From NCBI GenBank assembly GCA_046729975.1, contig JBKPHS010000014.1, positions 1 to 13,448 on the forward strand: a stretch of 13,448 nucleotides of DNA. The letters are read 5' to 3'. Within the stretch, counting starts at the first letter, position 1. The number at the start of each line of letters is the position of its first letter. Of the stretch, positions 12,309 to 13,448 are shown piece by piece. Both the position numbers and the translations under genes were made by a program. The notes under the pieces are model-generated. The model worked only from the letters and a program-made list of their open reading frames with translations, was not told the DNA's origin and searched no databases. This stretch comes from JBKPHS01 sp046729975 (lineage in GTDB: Bacteria; Actinomycetota; Thermoleophilia; Solirubrobacterales; Thermoleophilaceae).

Positions 12309-12983
12309 ATGGCTGAGCGTGTCAAGCCCAAGCGCCGCTACCACTCGCCGCGCCGGCGCGAGCAGGCGGCGGCCACCCGCCGGGAGATCCTCGAGGCGGC
12401 GCACCGCCTGTTCGAGCGGGACGGCTACGGGGCGACCACGATGGCGGCAATCGCGGCCGAGGCGGGCGTCGCGCTCAAGACCGTCTACCTGGCCTTCGAG
12501 ACCAAGAGCGGCGTGCTGCGAGCCCTCTGGAACCTACGCCTTCGCGGCGGCCGCGACGACGTCCCGATCGCCCAGCAGCAGTGGTACCGCGAGGTGCTCG
12601 CCGAGCCGGACCCCGAGCGCCAGCTGCGCCTCAACGCCCGCAACTCGCGCGCGGCCAAGCTCCGCATCGCCGCCGTGCTCGCGGTCATCCACACCGCCGC
12701 CCCCCTCGACCCCGACATCGCCGCGCTCTGGAAGCGGATCCAGACCGACTACCACGCCAACCAGCGCGCGATCGCCGAGAGCCTGGACGAGAAGAAGGCC
12801 CTAACGCCCGGGCTTGACGTGGACCGCGCCACCGACATCCTCTGGACCACCAACCACCCCCACCTCTGGCAGCTGCTCGTCGGCGAGCGCGGCTGGACGC
12901 CGGAGCAATACGAGCAGTGGACCGCAGACCTCGCCTGCTCGCAACTGCTCAAGGGGGCCCCCACAGCGCCAGATGAGGCGTGA
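12309..12983 (+). CDS. TetR-family transcriptional regulator
   Basis: A 224-residue one-component regulator. The N-terminal domain has the family pattern: TRREILEAAHRLFERDGYGATTMAAIAAEAGVALKTVYLAF, with the helix-turn-helix at about residues 44-63, preceded by an Arg/Lys-rich arm (about 1-20, KPKRRYHSPRRR) that can add DNA contacts. Residues 70-224 are the variable ligand-binding and dimerisation part, with many Trp and Tyr (WYREVL, HPHLWQLLVGERGW) suggesting an aromatic or hydrophobic ligand pocket. Such regulators usually repress themselves and the divergent gene, here the methyltransferase. The ATG at 12309 is clear. Confidence 0.93.
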   Translation: MAERVKPKRRYHSPRRREQAAATRREILEAAHRLFERDGYGATTMAAIAAEAGVALKTVYLAFETKSGVLRALWNLRLRGGRDDVPIAQQQWYREVLAEPDPERQLRLNARNSRAAKLRIAAVLAVIHTAAPLDPDIAALWKRIQTDYHANQRAIAESLDEKKALTPGLDVDRATDILWTTNHPHLWQLLVGERGWTPEQYEQWTADLACSQLLKGAPTAPDEA

Positions 12984-13044
12984 CCACCGCTCGGCGCCCA
13001 GAGGCTCGCAAACGCGTGCAAGCAGCCGCCTATGGCCTCACATT

Positions 13045-13080
13045 CGAGACGCCCGCTGCGGACGACGGGCAGGCGTCTCG
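13045..13080 (+). terminator. Hairpin downstream of tetR
   Basis: CGAGACGCC (13045-13053) and GGCGTCTCG (13072-13080) are perfect 9-base arms. An inner GCCCG/CGGGC pair (13051-13055 with 13066-13070) gives an alternative fold. It begins 62 bases past the tetR stop. There is no U-tract, so it is at best an intrinsic terminator of the GC-rich kind. Confidence 0.4.
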
Positions 13081-13448
13081 CGTAACGCGGCCGTCGCTGT
13101 CGCAAATCGCGCATTGCAGCACTCTGGCGAATCATGGACGGAGCGTCGCTAGCAGGCGATTGCGCAAGCGAGTTGACTTAGGTCTCCGTCCCGTCGGCGC
13201 CCCTGCTCTGCATTAGGTCATGCCTATGCACCACGTGGTGGTCCGGTGGATTGCGTGGCGCTGGGCAATCGGTCCCGGGCAGGAGCGCCTGAGTCCGGCC
13301 GGGAGGGCCTCGCCTACGCCTGCACATGGGCGTGGCGCGGTCCCGGTTGTCGTCCCCTCACCGGCACACATCACCGAACCAGTGTTACGGCACACCGCCC
13401 TCGGCCAGTGCTCTCGGGACGGGCTCCACGCGACGGTGTGCCGGCACC
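13081..13448. other. Right-edge region without a recognisable gene
   Basis: No frame from the end of tetR to the window edge (465 bases in all) reads like a protein. Structures seen: a perfect 12-base palindrome CACCACGTGGTG (13229-13240); and CGGCACACCG (13388-13397) with its exact inverse CGGTGTGCCG (13434-13443), with a further CCGGCACAC (13363-13371 region) able to pair with the same right arm. TTGACT at 13173-13178 looks like a -35 but has no partner -10 at the right distance. Confidence 0.5.
13388..13443. repeat. 10-base inverted repeat at the right edge
   Basis: Perfect 10-base arms separated by 36 bases. A third, direct copy of the core CGGCACAC lies about 25 bases to the left, so the right arm can pair with either. 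It may belong to a structured leader or a regulatory site of a gene beyond the window. Confidence 0.5.

Noticed and set aside
12980..13216. Small plus-strand frame overlapping the tetR stop (GTGA)
   Set aside because: It contains the hairpin at 13045-13080 and its translation has no recognisable pattern or strong ribosome-binding site.

Overview
The window is high-GC DNA in which nearly every gene is a recognisable bacterial family. It most resembles Actinomycetota. The pointers are an L10 with a long acidic tail, an SecE with a long charged N-terminal extension, frequent GTG starts, 4-base ATGA overlaps and a possible leaderless promoter. Placement within Thermoleophilia or a related class is a guess from style, not from any search.

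Left and centre (about 1-6850), all on the minus strand, read right to left: rpmG, secE, nusG, rplK, rplA, rplJ, rplL, then cydA-cydB. This is the classic L33-SecE-NusG-L11-L1-L10-L12 block. The expected rpoB-rpoC does not follow rplL; a cytochrome bd oxidase pair does. The rplJ leader carries an L10-leader-like element and an attenuator-like hairpin. Tracts of degenerate 7-base repeats sit at or just past the 3' ends of rplL, rplA, nusG and cydB, and one lies inside the 3' end of rplJ.

Middle (6871-9522): a minus-strand pair of a universal stress protein and a GGDEF/HD-GYP protein (degenerate cyclase motif, intact phosphodiesterase motifs). Divergent from them on the plus strand is a translationally coupled ArsR repressor and AHSA1/SRPBCC protein.

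At 9600-9641 lies exactly the 3' half of a tRNA-Thr(GGT), from anticodon loop to discriminator base, with no 5' half. This is the shape of an integrase attachment-site duplicate. It sits on the same strand as, and upstream of, rpmG, where a tRNA-Thr stands in some actinobacteria. The DNA to its right may therefore be an inserted or decayed element.

Right (9642-13448): a gene-poor stretch; an lgt gene whose product runs on into a typical lipoprotein signal peptide (fusion or nested gene); a convergent SAM methyltransferase; a divergent TetR regulator; and about 465 bases without a recognisable gene but rich in inverted repeats. No rRNA, intact tRNA, CRISPR array, transposase or integrase gene was seen.
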